NCBI GenBank assembly: GCA_963761655.1
Contig: CAVXHI010000003.1
Location: 1-64,000, forward strand
Direction: 5' to 3'
DNA: 64,000 bases
Source: RYN-122 sp963761655
GTDB lineage: Bacteria; Actinomycetota; Actinomycetes; Mycobacteriales; SCTD01
Part shown: piece after piece, positions 55,238 through 64,000 of the stretch
Position numbering within the stretch: the stretch's first letter is position 1
Layout: each line of letters opens with the position of its first letter
Program-made: the position numbers and the translations under genes
Notes under the pieces: generated by a model
Seen by the model: the letters and a program-made list of their open reading frames with translations, nothing else
Databases searched by the model: none
What the model was told of the DNA's origin: nothing

Positions 55238-57165
55238 CTAGAAGATCGCGGTGGGACGGGGCTTGCCGGTGCCGTCCTCGACGTTCGCCCGGTCGGTGTT
55301 GCTCTCACCCGCCTGGTTGGTCAGGTTCTGGCCGGTGCGGGTCAGGAACCCGAAGGTGCCGGAGCCCGTGAACTTCCGGGGGATCCGGTAGGTGCCGGTG
55401 CTGTCGGTCTTGATCTGGCTGGTCAGCACGCGGGTGCCGTCGCTGGTGATGCGGTACAGCGTGATCAGCTGACCGGCCCGACGCGGCAGGATCCGACCCT
55501 GGAAGGTGTAGTCCCGCTTGCCGTTGCGCACGACCGTGAGGCTCAGGGCCGTCCGGACGTTGATGACCTGCGAGGGGCTCTCGCTCGCGGTCTGGCCGAC
55601 GCAGGTCGCGAACAGGCGGGTGTTGGTGCCCGGCGTGACCTGGTAGGTGACGGTGCCGCTGGACGGGACGATGCTCGAGCGGGCCACGCTGTACTTCGTC
55701 ACCGGACGGCTGTAGGCCTGCAGCTGCACGGCAGAGCCAGCCGGTGCCGTGACGGTCACGCCGACGGCGGTGCCCGGGAAGATGATCGTGCGGTCGAGCG
55801 TGAGGCCGAGGGGGCTCGTGCAGGCGACCGCGCTCGGCGACGGCGCCGGGGTGGACGGCGACGGGGTCGGCGTCGTGGTCGGGCCGTCGGTGATGGTCAC
55901 GACCGAGGTGCGGGCGTTGGTCGTGGCGGCGTTGCCGTTCGGCGTGCCGAGGGTGACCAGGAACTGCTCGGCGCCCTCTGCCGCGTCGGCGTCGGCCGGG
56001 AGCGTGAAGGTGAGCGCGGTCGACGTCGCGCCGGCCGGGATGGTGACCGTGCCCGTGGCGGGCGGTAGTCGACGTCCGGGGTGGCGCCGCCGGTGCCCGT
56101 GGTGGGCGTGGCCGACGAGGTGTAGGGGACGGTCACGGAGGCCGTGGTGTCACCGGTGCGCGTGACGGCGACGGTGGCGGTGCCGCCCTCGGTGCCGCTG
56201 CCCGTCGGGGCGATCGAGACGCGCGGGCTGGCGATCGCGATGTCCTCGATGGCGGTGTCCGCAGCGGCGAACGGCGCGATCTGCACGAAGCCGCCGGCGG
56301 TGGTGAAGCTGTAGAGCGACGGGACGCTGCTGCCGTCGCCGAGCAGGGCGTAGCCGTTGTCGGTGCGGGCCTCGAAGTCCAGGCCGACGCCGACGGTCGA
56401 GGTCGCCGCGGTGACCGTGTTGGTCGCGGGGACGTCGACGGGCGAGGACGTGACGCTGGTCAGCACGCCACCGTTGGGGCCGGGCGGGTTGACGGCGCCC
56501 TGACGGACGAAGGCGTCCGCGCCGGCGACGTCGTAGTCGTAGATCGCGGTGCTGGTGGGGGCGAACACGTTGTTCGTGTAGGCGGCGCCACGGACCTGCG
56601 GCTTGGTGCCGGAGCGCGGGTCCCCGGTGGCCGGGTAGGCGAGCGGGCCGTCGACGAACGTCGCGCCGCCGCCGCCGCCGCCGATGCGGAGGTCCTGACC
56701 GCTGTCGCTGACGACGCGCAGCGCGTCGGCCATCGGGTTGAAGTCGATGTCGAAGTTGGTGCCGTCGAGCTTGGTCGTGAGGGTGTTCACGACGGTCGCC
56801 GCGCCCGAGGTGACGTCGATCGTCACGACGCGGCTGTCGTCGGTCAGGCCGTAGAGCGCGCCGGTGGCCGGACGCACGTCGATGCCGACGAGGTTGACCG
56901 GCGTGGTGACGGTGGCGCTGCCGACGCCGGTCGGGCTGGTGATGGTCACTGCCCCGATCCGGGTCGTCGTCGCCGGGGTGCGGGAGTGGAAGGAGACGAG
57001 CCGGTCGTTCAGCCCGTCCTGGACCAGGCCGTAGACGAGGACGTCGGAGGGCGGCGGCGCGATCTCGACAGCGGCGTTCGAGGTGCCGGCGAAGGCCGCG
57101 AGGCCTCCGGCAGCGAGGCCGACCGCGAGGGTCGCCCCCAGCGTTCTCTTGACGGTTGGGCGCAC
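55238..57165 (-). CDS. secreted DUF4394 / Calx-beta protein with C-terminal beta module (one frameshift)
   Basis: About 642 aa. The signal peptide (TLGATLAVGLAAGGLAAFAG) leads to a DUF4394 propeller-like region: VGIDVRPATGALYGLTDDSR, TNFDIDFNPMADALRVVSDS, GQDLRIGGG, NGYALLGDGSSVPSLYSF. A Calx-beta motif follows (GTEGGTATVAVTRTG ... TPDVDYRPATGTVTIPAG after repair), then a Thr/Pro linker, and the same C-terminal module as the protein at 28137 (YTFQGRILPRRAGQLITLYR; RKFTGSGTFGFL). The frame shifts near 56065. Probably a surface or extracellular adhesin-like protein; function unknown. Confidence 0.78.
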
Positions 57166-57264
57166 GTTCAGCTCCAGGTTCAGGGAGGACAGGCGTCACG
57201 CAGGTCACGCGATCCCCGTGACCCTCTCCCGGCGGGACGAATGCCGCAAGAGTGACCGCACAAC

Positions 57265-57270
57265 TAACCT
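57265..57270 (+). promoter_or_regulatory. -10 box TAACCT, leaderless start for cysS
   Basis: TAACCT is six bases before GTG 57277 with no ribosome site between. Confidence 0.5.
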
Positions 57271-57276
57271 GGCCCG

Positions 57277-58687
57277 GTGCTGCGCCTCCACGACACCCGC
57301 ACCCGCCAGCTCGAGGAGATCGTCCCCTCCACGCCCGGTCTGCTGACGGTCTACGCCTGCGGCCCGACGGTCTACCGGTACGCCCACGTCGGCAACCTCC
57401 GGACCTTCCTGCTCACCGACCTCGTGCGGCGGACCGCGGAGCAGCACAGCCTCCGGGTGAAGCTCGTCCAGAACATCACCGACGTCGGGCACATGCAGGA
57501 CGACAGCGGCATCGACGACGGCGGCGAGGACAAGCTCCTGGCGCAGGCGCGGCTCGAGGACAAGAGCCCGTTCGCGATCGCCCGGTTCTACGAGGACGCC
57601 TTCCACCAGGACCTGCGGGCGCTGAACGTCCACCCGGCCGACGCCTACCCGCGGGCCAGCGAGTGGATCGAGAGCATGGTCCGGCTCATCGAGCAGCTGG
57701 TCGAGAAGGACAAGGCCTACGTCGGCACGGACGGCACGGTCTACTTCTCGCGCGCAGAGCTTCGACGGCTACGGCGCCATCAGCGGCAACCGGCTCGAGG
57801 ACCTGCGGGCCGGGCACGGCGCGGCGGGCGAGTCGACGGCGACCAGCGCCAAGCGCTTCCACGCCGACTGGGCGCTGTGGAAGAAGGCCGGCGAGAACCG
57901 CGAGATGACCTGGGACAGCCCCTGGGGCCGCGGCTTCCCCGGCTGGCACGTCGAGTGCTCGGCGATGTCGGTCGACCTGCTCGGCGAGACGATCGACGTC
58001 CACACCGGCGGGATCGACCTGCGCTTCCCGCACCACGAGGACGAGCGGGCGCAGAGCGACAGCGCCGTCGGGCACGAGGTCGTGCGGCACTGGGTCCACG
58101 GCGAGCACCTGCTGTTCGAGGGCCGCAAGATGGCCAAGTCGACCGGGAACGTCGTCCTCGTGAGCGACGTGGCCGATCGGGGCCACGACCCGCTGGCCCT
58201 GCGCCTGGCCTTCCTGCAGAGCCGGTACCGCACCCAGGCGAACCTGTCGTGGGACGCCATCGCGGCCGCCGACACGCTGCTGACCCGCTGGCGGGGCGCC
58301 GTCGCCGCCTGGGCCGAGGAGCCCTCGCAGGCCATGGCGCCGGGCTACCGGGACGAGGTGCTGGCCGCCTTCGACGACGACCTGGACACGCCGAAGGCCC
58401 TGCAGGTGCTCCGCCGGCTGGAGAAGGACCCCGGGATCGCGCCGGGCGCCAAGTTCGAGACCTTCGCCTGGGCCGACCGGCTGCTGGGGCTGGACCTCGC
58501 CCGGGAGGTCGGCCAGGTGCAGGAGACGGCGGTGCTGCCCGACGGCGCCCAGGCCCTGCTGGACTCACGGGCGCAGGCCCGGGCGGACAAGGACTTCGCC
58601 GCGAGCGACCGGCTGCGCGACGAGCTGGCCGCCGTCGGCGTCGTCGTCAAGGACACGAAGGCCGGCCAGGAGTGGACCCTCGGCTAG
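57277..58687 (+). CDS. cysS: cysteine--tRNA ligase (one frameshift)
   Basis: About 470 aa. The class I landmarks are the zinc Cys in YACGPTVYRYAHVGNLRTF (with the HIGH-like HVGN), the second Cys in HVECSAMSVDLLGETIDVHT, the His pair in FPHHEDERAQSD, KMSKS as KMAKSTGN, and the C-terminal anticodon-side helix ADKDFAASDRLRDELAAVGV. It charges tRNA-Cys. The full C-terminal domain and CGPT pattern separate it from MshC. One shift near 57757 lies between TVYFS and SFDGYGAISGN. The type (CGPTVYRYAHVGN) differs from the CGATVQ...PHIGH type I expect as the main actinobacterial enzyme, so it may be a second copy. Confidence 0.88.
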
Positions 58688-60351
58688 GAGGGCGCCGGCC
58701 CGCAGATGAAGTTGGGCTCGGGCTTGTACCGGGTGAAGAAGCGCTGCCGCTTCACCTCGCTGCCGCCCTGCCGGAACACCCGGGTGACGACGACGTCGAA
58801 CCCCTCGTGCCCGGACGCCGCGGTGCAGTCCTCGCGGGTGACGTACTGCTTCTCGAACGGCTTGACGTTCGTGCGCGGCCCCTTGAGGGCGGCCACCTCG
58901 TAGCGCTTGGTCCCGTAGAAGGTCACGGTGACGGACGTCCCGGTGGTGGAGGTCGTGACGAGGACGCCCTTGCCGGAGTCGTTCCTCCACTTGAGGTCGA
59001 CGCTCGGGAAGAAGACCGTCGCCTCGCGACCCTCCGGGTAGCGGGTGATGTAGTAGCTGTGCGCCTGGTGCTGGACGTCCTGCAGGCCGCTGAAGAAGAC
59101 GGCGTTGAACATCGTCGTGGCGAACTGGCTGACGCCGCCGCCGAAGTCCTTGACGAACTCGCCGTCCAGGATCTGCGGCGCGGACACGAACCCCTTCGCG
59201 GCGGTCCGCTCCCCGACCTGCCCGTTGAGGCTGAAGGTGTCGCCGGGGAGCACGAGGGTGTCGTCGACGAGGGCGGCGATCCGGCGGATGTTCTTCACGC
59301 GGGGCGCACAGCAGGGGAAGCGCGTGGTGAAGGTGCCGATGACCTCCTTCACCCCGAGGGCGCGGGCCTGCTCGGTGGTCAGCTCCGGGGCCTCCTCGAC
59401 GAGGGCGACCGTGGCGGTGCGGGGAGCGGGCGTCAGCAGGGCGGGCAGCACCGCGGCCGACAGGGCGTCCGGCTCGAGGGTCAGCCCGGTGCGCGACGGC
59501 TGGACCTGCGGCGTGCCACCGACCAGGCGGATCCTCGCCTCGACCGGGCTCTGCTCGACGGCGTCGACGCGGCTGCCCAGGGCCTTGACGAGGGCCGCAC
59601 CGTCGAGGGCCGGGCGCAGGGCGCCGTCCTCCCCGACGGAGAAGGTCAGGGCGGCCGCCACGTCGGCCGGCCGGACCTCCAGGGAGCCCTTGCCGACGTC
59701 GACCGTCACCGGGGCCGACACGGCGGGGGTCGCCACCGAGGTGAGGGCCGTCTGCACGGTGGCGGGCGTGCTGCGGACCGGCTTCGTCGCGACGTCGAGC
59801 GCGACGTCGTCGGCGTCGCCCGGCCAGGCAGCGCTGACCGCCGTCACCGCGGCGTCCAGGTCGAGCGTGCGGCCCGACTGCGGCGCGACCGCGACGGGCC
59901 GGGTGCCCGAGAAGCGGACGGTGCCCTCGCGGGGTGACCGGTCCACGGCCTGCTTGACCGGCGTCAGCGCCGCGCGCAGGGCCGCCTCGTCGACCGCCCC
60001 CTTGACCGGGACGTCGCGGCGGGTGCCGAGCAGGCCCCGGACCCGGTCCAGCGGGCCGCCGGCGAGGGCGTCGTCCACGATCGCGTCGACGTCGAGCGAC
60101 AGGCCGTCGGTGGAGGGGTCGAGCGGCCGGACGACGTCGTCGGCGCGGACCTGCACCTCGGGGACACCGACCAGGGAGACGACCTTCGCCGTGGCGCCCG
60201 CCCGGTCCTCACCGCTCAGGTCGACGCCCGCGACCCGGACGCCCCGGGGGACCTCCCCGCCCGACGCGGCGACCGCCACCCCGACCAGGGCGCCGCCGGC
60301 GACGACGGCTCCCCCGACGACGAGGAGCAGGGTCCGGGGCAGGGAAGGCAC
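58684..60351 (-). CDS. VanW family protein with YoaR-like domains
   Basis: The product is 555 aa. A membrane anchor (LLLVVGGAVVAGGALVGVAV) is followed by two YoaR-like (putative peptidoglycan-binding) repeats (RGVRVAGVDLSGEDRAGATA; VEARIRLVGGTPQVQPSRTG) and a VanW domain: NIRRIAALVDDTLVLPGDTF, SLNGQVGERTAAKGFVSAPQ, DFGGGVSQFATTMFNAVFFS, and SYYITRYPEGREATVFFPSV. The combination is common in Gram-positive cell-envelope proteins; the VanW role is unknown. GTG 60351. Overlaps the cysS end in a convergent CTAG. Confidence 0.88.
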   Translation of the reverse strand: MPSLPRTLLLVVGGAVVAGGALVGVAVAASGGEVPRGVRVAGVDLSGEDRAGATAKVVSLVGVPEVQVRADDVVRPLDPSTDGLSLDVDAIVDDALAGGPLDRVRGLLGTRRDVPVKGAVDEAALRAALTPVKQAVDRSPREGTVRFSGTRPVAVAPQSGRTLDLDAAVTAVSAAWPGDADDVALDVATKPVRSTPATVQTALTSVATPAVSAPVTVDVGKGSLEVRPADVAAALTFSVGEDGALRPALDGAALVKALGSRVDAVEQSPVEARIRLVGGTPQVQPSRTGLTLEPDALSAAVLPALLTPAPRTATVALVEEAPELTTEQARALGVKEVIGTFTTRFPCCAPRVKNIRRIAALVDDTLVLPGDTFSLNGQVGERTAAKGFVSAPQILDGEFVKDFGGGVSQFATTMFNAVFFSGLQDVQHQAHSYYITRYPEGREATVFFPSVDLKWRNDSGKGVLVTTSTTGTSVTVTFYGTKRYEVAALKGPRTNVKPFEKQYVTREDCTAASGHEGFDVVVTRVFRQGGSEVKRQRFFTRYKPEPNFICGPAPS

Positions 60352-60358
60352 GGGCAGC

Positions 60359-60364
60359 AGGCTA
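60359..60364 (-). promoter_or_regulatory. -10 box TAGCCT, leaderless start for the VanW gene
   Basis: On the minus strand TAGCCT lies seven bases before GTG 60351, just after the REC-GAF gene stop. Confidence 0.5.
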
Positions 60365-60366
60365 GG

Positions 60367-61347
60367 TCAGGCCGCGCGCCCGGCGAGCCGCGCGTTGTCG
60401 ATGACGATCGCCGCCGGCCCCTCGACGAGCTTGAGGGTCGACAGCGCCGTCTCCCCGAACGCGTTCTTCTGCGAGCTCGACAGGGCCAGCACCCCGACGA
60501 CGGCGCCGCCGTGCCCGCGCAGGGGCATGGACAGGAACGTCGACATGGGGGCCGACTCGGCGCCGCCCGGGAGGTCGTCGGGGTCCTCGACCAGCTCGCC
60601 GCCGGCCTGGGCGACCCGGGCCGAGAGCGCCGCGGGCTCGAGGGTCACGCCGTAGGACGACAGGGACTCGACGGCGGCCGAGACGAACTGCCCGTAGTGG
60701 ACGTGCGCGGTGGGCTGCCCGACGGCGACGAACGCGGCCTTCTCCTCGGCGAGGACGACGGCGGCGAGGTCGTAGCCGACGAAGCGCTGCGCGACGCCGA
60801 GCAGCGCGGCGACGGTGGCCTCGAGGCCGTGCGAGGTCGCGGCGATCGCGGTCACGGAGGAGGCGACGGAGGACTCGAACAGCTTGCGGTCGAGCAGGTC
60901 GCAGACCCGGGACAGCACGTCCTCCTCGGACAGCTCCAGCGGGTCCGCCGACATGCGGGCACGGCCGCCCCGGGACGCCTGGGCGGCGAGCAGGACCTCG
61001 TCGAGGGCGCCGGCCAGCTCGGGCGCCTCGAAGTCCTTCGTGAGGTACCGGTCGACGCCGGCCTGGCCGGCCCAGTAGCGGTCGGAGGCGGCGTCGAGGG
61101 AGGTGAGCATGACGACGGGGATGTCCGCGGTCTGCCAGTCGTCCTTGAGGACCCGGGCGGCGATGAAGCCGGAGACGCGGGGCATCTGGACGTCGAGGAC
61201 GACGGCGTCGGGCTGGGTGGCGAAGACCTGCTGGACGGCGCCGATGCCGTCCTCGGCCTGCACGACCTCGTGCCCGGCCTTCTCGAGCACGGAGGAGACG
61301 ATCCGGCGCAGGGTCGGACTGTCGTCGGCGATCACGATGCGGGCCAC
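60367..61347 (-). CDS. response regulator: CheY-like receiver plus GAF domain
   Basis: The product is 326 aa. The N-terminal receiver has IVIADDSPTLRRIVSSVLEK, the phospho-acceptor Asp in VVLDVQMPRVSG, VMLTSLD and LTKDF (the Lys of the K-P site without the Pro). After a linker, a GAF-like domain spans about 150-320 (FVGYDLAAVVLAEEKAAFVA; STFLSMPLRGHGGAVVGVLA). No DNA-binding or enzyme domain is present. It follows the CheA hybrid by four bases on the same strand and is its probable phosphorylation partner. Confidence 0.87.
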   Translation of the reverse strand: MARIVIADDSPTLRRIVSSVLEKAGHEVVQAEDGIGAVQQVFATQPDAVVLDVQMPRVSGFIAARVLKDDWQTADIPVVMLTSLDAASDRYWAGQAGVDRYLTKDFEAPELAGALDEVLLAAQASRGGRARMSADPLELSEEDVLSRVCDLLDRKLFESSVASSVTAIAATSHGLEATVAALLGVAQRFVGYDLAAVVLAEEKAAFVAVGQPTAHVHYGQFVSAAVESLSSYGVTLEPAALSARVAQAGGELVEDPDDLPGGAESAPMSTFLSMPLRGHGGAVVGVLALSSSQKNAFGETALSTLKLVEGPAAIVIDNARLAGRAA

Positions 61348-61351
61348 GGCT

Positions 61352-63602
61352 CTACCTTCCCACCAGGCGCCGGACCGTCGACACGAGCTGCTCCTGGTCG
61401 AACTCGTGCTTGAGCAGGTACGCCGAGCAGCCGGCCTCCAGGCCCGCCTCCCGGGCGTGGTCCTCCCCGCGCGAGGTCATGATGATGACGGGGACGTTCT
61501 CCCAGCCGGCGGTGCGGCGGATCGTGCGGGTGAGGTCGAAGCCGTCCATGCCCGGCATCTCGACGTCGGAGAGCACGAGGTCGGCGGGCTCGTCGCGCAG
61601 CCGGGACGCGCCGTCGAGGCCGTCGACGGCGGTCTCGACCTGGTAGCCGGCGCCCTCCAGGATGACCCGCTCGAGCTCGCGCACCCCGACGGAGTCCTCG
61701 ACCACGAGCACCCGCGGGCGCCGCTGGTGCGCGACGGCGGGGGCGGCGCGCTGCACCAGCGGGGCCGCGACCGGGAGCCCGCCGGTCGCGGTCTCGGCCA
61801 GCTCGCGGAGGTCGAGCAGGCAGACGACCGAGCCGTCGCCGTCGATGGTGGCGCCCGCGACGTGGGGCACCCGGCCGAGGAAGCCGCCGAGGTCCTTGAC
61901 GACCAGCTCGGACTCCCCCTCGAGCCGGTCGACGGCCCAGGCGACCTGGCCGCCGCCCTGCCGGACGACCAGGGCGGCCCGCGGCTCGTCGCCGGGCGCA
62001 CGGGCGAGCCCGAGGGCCGCGCCGAGGTCGAGCAGGGGGACGCTGACGCCGTGCCGCACGACGACGGTGGCTCCGGCGAAGACCCGGACCTCGGCGTCAC
62101 GCAGGGACACCGACTCGACGACGCCGGGCACCGGCACCGCGTACCGCTCCCCGCCGACCCGGGCGACCAGGCAGCGCAGGACGCCGAGCGTGACCGGGAG
62201 GGTGAGGGTGAAGGAGGTCCCGGCGCCGCGGACGCTGGTCACCTCGACGGAGCCGCCGAGGGCCTCCACGGCGTCCTGCACGACGTCGAGACCGACCCCG
62301 CGGCCGGACGTCGCGGTGACGGCGCCGGCGGTCGAGAAGGCCGGGGTGAACAGCAGGGCCAGCAGGGGCGGTCCGGTGAGGGTGGAGTCGGGCGGCAGCA
62401 TCCCGAGCGACACCGCCTTGGCCCGGACGACGTCCTCGTCGACGCCGGCGCCGTCGTCGCTGACCTCGAGGACGACCGTGCCGCCGACGCTGCGGGCGCT
62501 CACCGTCACGAGGGCCTGCTCGGGCTTGCCGGCGGCGCGGCGGGCGGCGGGCGTCTCGCAGCCGTGGTCGACGGCGTTGATGACGAGGTGCTTGAGGGCG
62601 TCGGCGACGCCGTCGAGGACCTGCTTGTCGAGCTCGACCTCCTCGCCGTCGGTGCGGATGCGGAGGTCCTTCTGCGTGGCGACGGCGACGTCGCGGGCGA
62701 TCCGGGGCAGCGGCGCGAAGGCCCGCTTCACGGGGACCATCGCGAGGCCCATGGCGCCGTCGCGGACGAGCCCCATCGCCCCGCGGGAGGTCTCGACGAG
62801 CTCGCGCAGGCCGCGGACCTGCTCGGCGACCTCCTCCGACGTCCCCGAGCAGGCGGTGCAGGGCGAGGGTGACCTCGGGCGGGAGGACGACGTCGGCGCG
62901 GCTGGCGGCGGCACGCAGGGCGGCGGCCCAGCGGTGCTGCTCGGCGGTCTGGGCGAGCAGCTGCACCGCCGTGCGCTCGACGCGGCGGGCGCCGAGGTCG
63001 GCCTCCCCGACGACGTCGAGCAGGTCGTAGACCTTGGTGGCGGCGACCCGGACGCTGTCGGGGGCGGTGCGCTGCGGGGGGACGGCGGCCTCGACCACCG
63101 GCGCGAGAGCCTCGACCGGCGCCGGAGCGGGCGGCGCGACGAGCGGCGGCCCGGCCGAGAAGACCGGGGCAGGAGCGGCGGTGGTGGTCAGCACGCCCAG
63201 CACCGGCACGCTCACCGGGTCCGCTCCCCCGACGGCGGACACCAGGGCGTCGACCAGGGGCTGGAGGGCGTCGTCGGTGAGGTCGCCCGCGACGGCCCGG
63301 CCGATGCCGTCGCAGGAGGCGAGCAGCAGGTCGACGAGGTCGCGGCGGACACCGAAGCGCCCGTCGCGGAGCGCCCCGAGCAGGTCCTCGACGTGGTGCG
63401 CGACCCGCAGGACGCCCTGCAGGCCGAGCATCCGGGCCGAGCCCTTGACGGTGTGGGCGTCCCGGAACAGGCCGGCCACGACCTGGCGCGGGCTGCTGTG
63501 CGTCTCGAGCTCGAGCAGGCCGGCCTGCAGCGACGCGAGCCGCTCCTCGACCTCGGCCCGGAACGTCGCGAGGAGCTCCGGGTCGTCCCCCCAGGCGGTC
63601 AT
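61352..63602 (-). CDS. cheA: CheA-type hybrid histidine kinase with C-terminal receiver (one frameshift)
   Basis: The product is 750 aa. The HPt domain has the phosphorylated His50 in FRDAHTVKGSARML. A long Pro/Ala linker replaces P2, then a dimerisation region, a HATPase with the N box LKHLVINAVDHGCE and G boxes VSDDGAGVDED and GRGVGLDVV, a CheW-like domain (VGGERYAVPVPGVVESVSLR), and a receiver with Asp in LVLSDVEMPGMDGFD and Lys in YLLKHEF. It links the adjacent chemoreceptor to phosphotransfer. One shift near 62847 lies between LALHRLLG and TSEEVAEQVRGLRELV. ATG 63602 overlaps the chemoreceptor stop. Confidence 0.88.
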
Positions 63603-64000
63603 GCCGAGGCGCCGACCTTGAACCGGCTGATCGAGCCGCGCAGCTCGGCCGCGAGCACGTTGAGCTGGGCGGCAGCCGCCGCGGCCTGGCGCGAGCCGAC
63701 GGCGTACTGGCGGGACACGTCCGACACCTGGGTCATCGCGGCGACGACCTGGTCGGAGGCCGACCGCTGCTGCTGCGTCGCGATCGAGATCTCCTTGGCG
63801 GCGGTCGTCGTCTCGTCGACCATGCCGCTGATGCGCTCGAGGGCGTCGACGACGCCGCGGGCCAGCTGCGTGCCGGCGCGGACCTCCTTGGCCCCCTCCT
63901 CGGAGGCGATGATCGTCGAGTTCGTCTCGGCCTGGATCTCCCCGACGATGGCCTGGATCTGCCCGGCGCTCTCCTGCGAGCGCTCGGCCAGCTTGCGGAC
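63599..64000 (-). CDS. methyl-accepting chemotaxis protein, C-terminal part (runs off window)
   Basis: Only the last 133 residues are in the window. They form a long coiled coil rich in Gln, Glu, Ala and Ser: KLAERSQESAGQIQAIVGEI, then GAKEVRAGTQLARGVVDALE, ISGMVDETTTAAKEISIATQ, and the tail of a signalling hairpin. This is the cytoplasmic domain of a chemoreceptor past its kinase-contact tip. It presents signals to the CheA hybrid whose ATG overlaps its stop (ATGA). The sensor part lies outside the window. Confidence 0.87.
   Translation of the reverse strand, partial: VRKLAERSQESAGQIQAIVGEIQAETNSTIIASEEGAKEVRAGTQLARGVVDALERISGMVDETTTAAKEISIATQQQRSASDQVVAAMTQVSDVSRQYAVGSRQAAAAAAQLNVLAAELRGSISRFKVGASA

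Noticed and set aside
57277..58687. MshC (mycothiol cysteine ligase) instead of CysRS
   Set aside because: The protein has the KMSKS-like KMAKSTGN and the full C-terminal anticodon-side domain, and lacks the MshC N-terminal pattern.

Overview
The window is about 74% GC with strong actinobacterial codon bias. It carries actinobacterial marker genes: a DUF3117 protein, the sigE / zinc anti-sigma / RseB-like / HtrA / TatB envelope-stress block, a 7Fe ferredoxin beside dapC, and many TANNNT promoters placed 6-7 bases from the start codon (leaderless transcripts). It is chromosomal DNA of an actinomycete, probably of the Frankiales/Geodermatophilales/Kineosporiales type. Type IV pilus and chemosensory genes suggest a motile or surface-attached organism. 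No rRNA, tRNA, CRISPR array, insertion sequence or phage gene was seen.

Layout. 0-5.3 kb: a methyltransferase, a haloperoxidase-like PAP2 enzyme, an EamA exporter, PhzF and an SDR. 5.4-9.7 kb: a soluble PRC/MgtE_N/CBS protein, a DUF1003 protein and a PilB-type ATPase with zinc ribbons and a response-regulator receiver fused at its C terminus. 9.7-13 kb: AzlC/AzlD and MarR diverging from two HpcH/CitE-type CoA lyases. 13.2-19.1 kb: Mrp, TatB, HtrA, RseB-like protein, anti-sigma factor, SigE (with a good SigE-type promoter of its own) and an O-methyltransferase. 19.2-28 kb: an MFS exporter, leucyl aminopeptidase, DUF3117, a crotonase, SRPBCC, a DivIVA-like protein, an SplB-like radical SAM enzyme, two LOG-family proteins, a DJ-1/PfpI protein and a lipoprotein. 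28-34.5 kb: a secreted protein with a structured leader, then two paralogous O-antigen-ligase-like/TPR membrane proteins flanking a sigma factor that has its own membrane anchor and proline-rich tail.

34.5-50.5 kb is a surface-glycan locus: a methyltransferase with a tandem GT2, the Wzt/Wzm ABC exporter, a GtrII-like transferase, FdtC-FdtA and FdtB for a dTDP-3-acylamino-3,6-dideoxyhexose, GtrA with a DPM1-like transferase, further GT2 and GT4 enzymes, an NAD-dependent epimerase, a cupin, a WecA/MraY-type initiating transferase and an acyltransferase. 50.5-55.2 kb: dapE, dapD, dapC and fdxA, then an SH3-like protein and a transglutaminase-like protein. 55.2-64 kb: a secreted DUF4394 protein, CysRS, a VanW protein, and a chemosensory operon (MCP, CheA-REC hybrid, REC-GAF) that runs off the right edge.

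Sequence quality limits the annotation. Many genes, including essential ones such as cysS, are broken by one-base shifts that usually lie in or beside C/G runs, while the protein continues cleanly in another frame. From about 34.7 to 47.2 kb the shifts become very dense. I read these as consensus errors rather than real pseudogenes, so gene boundaries there are approximate. Functions are assigned from motifs and gene order only; no database search was possible.
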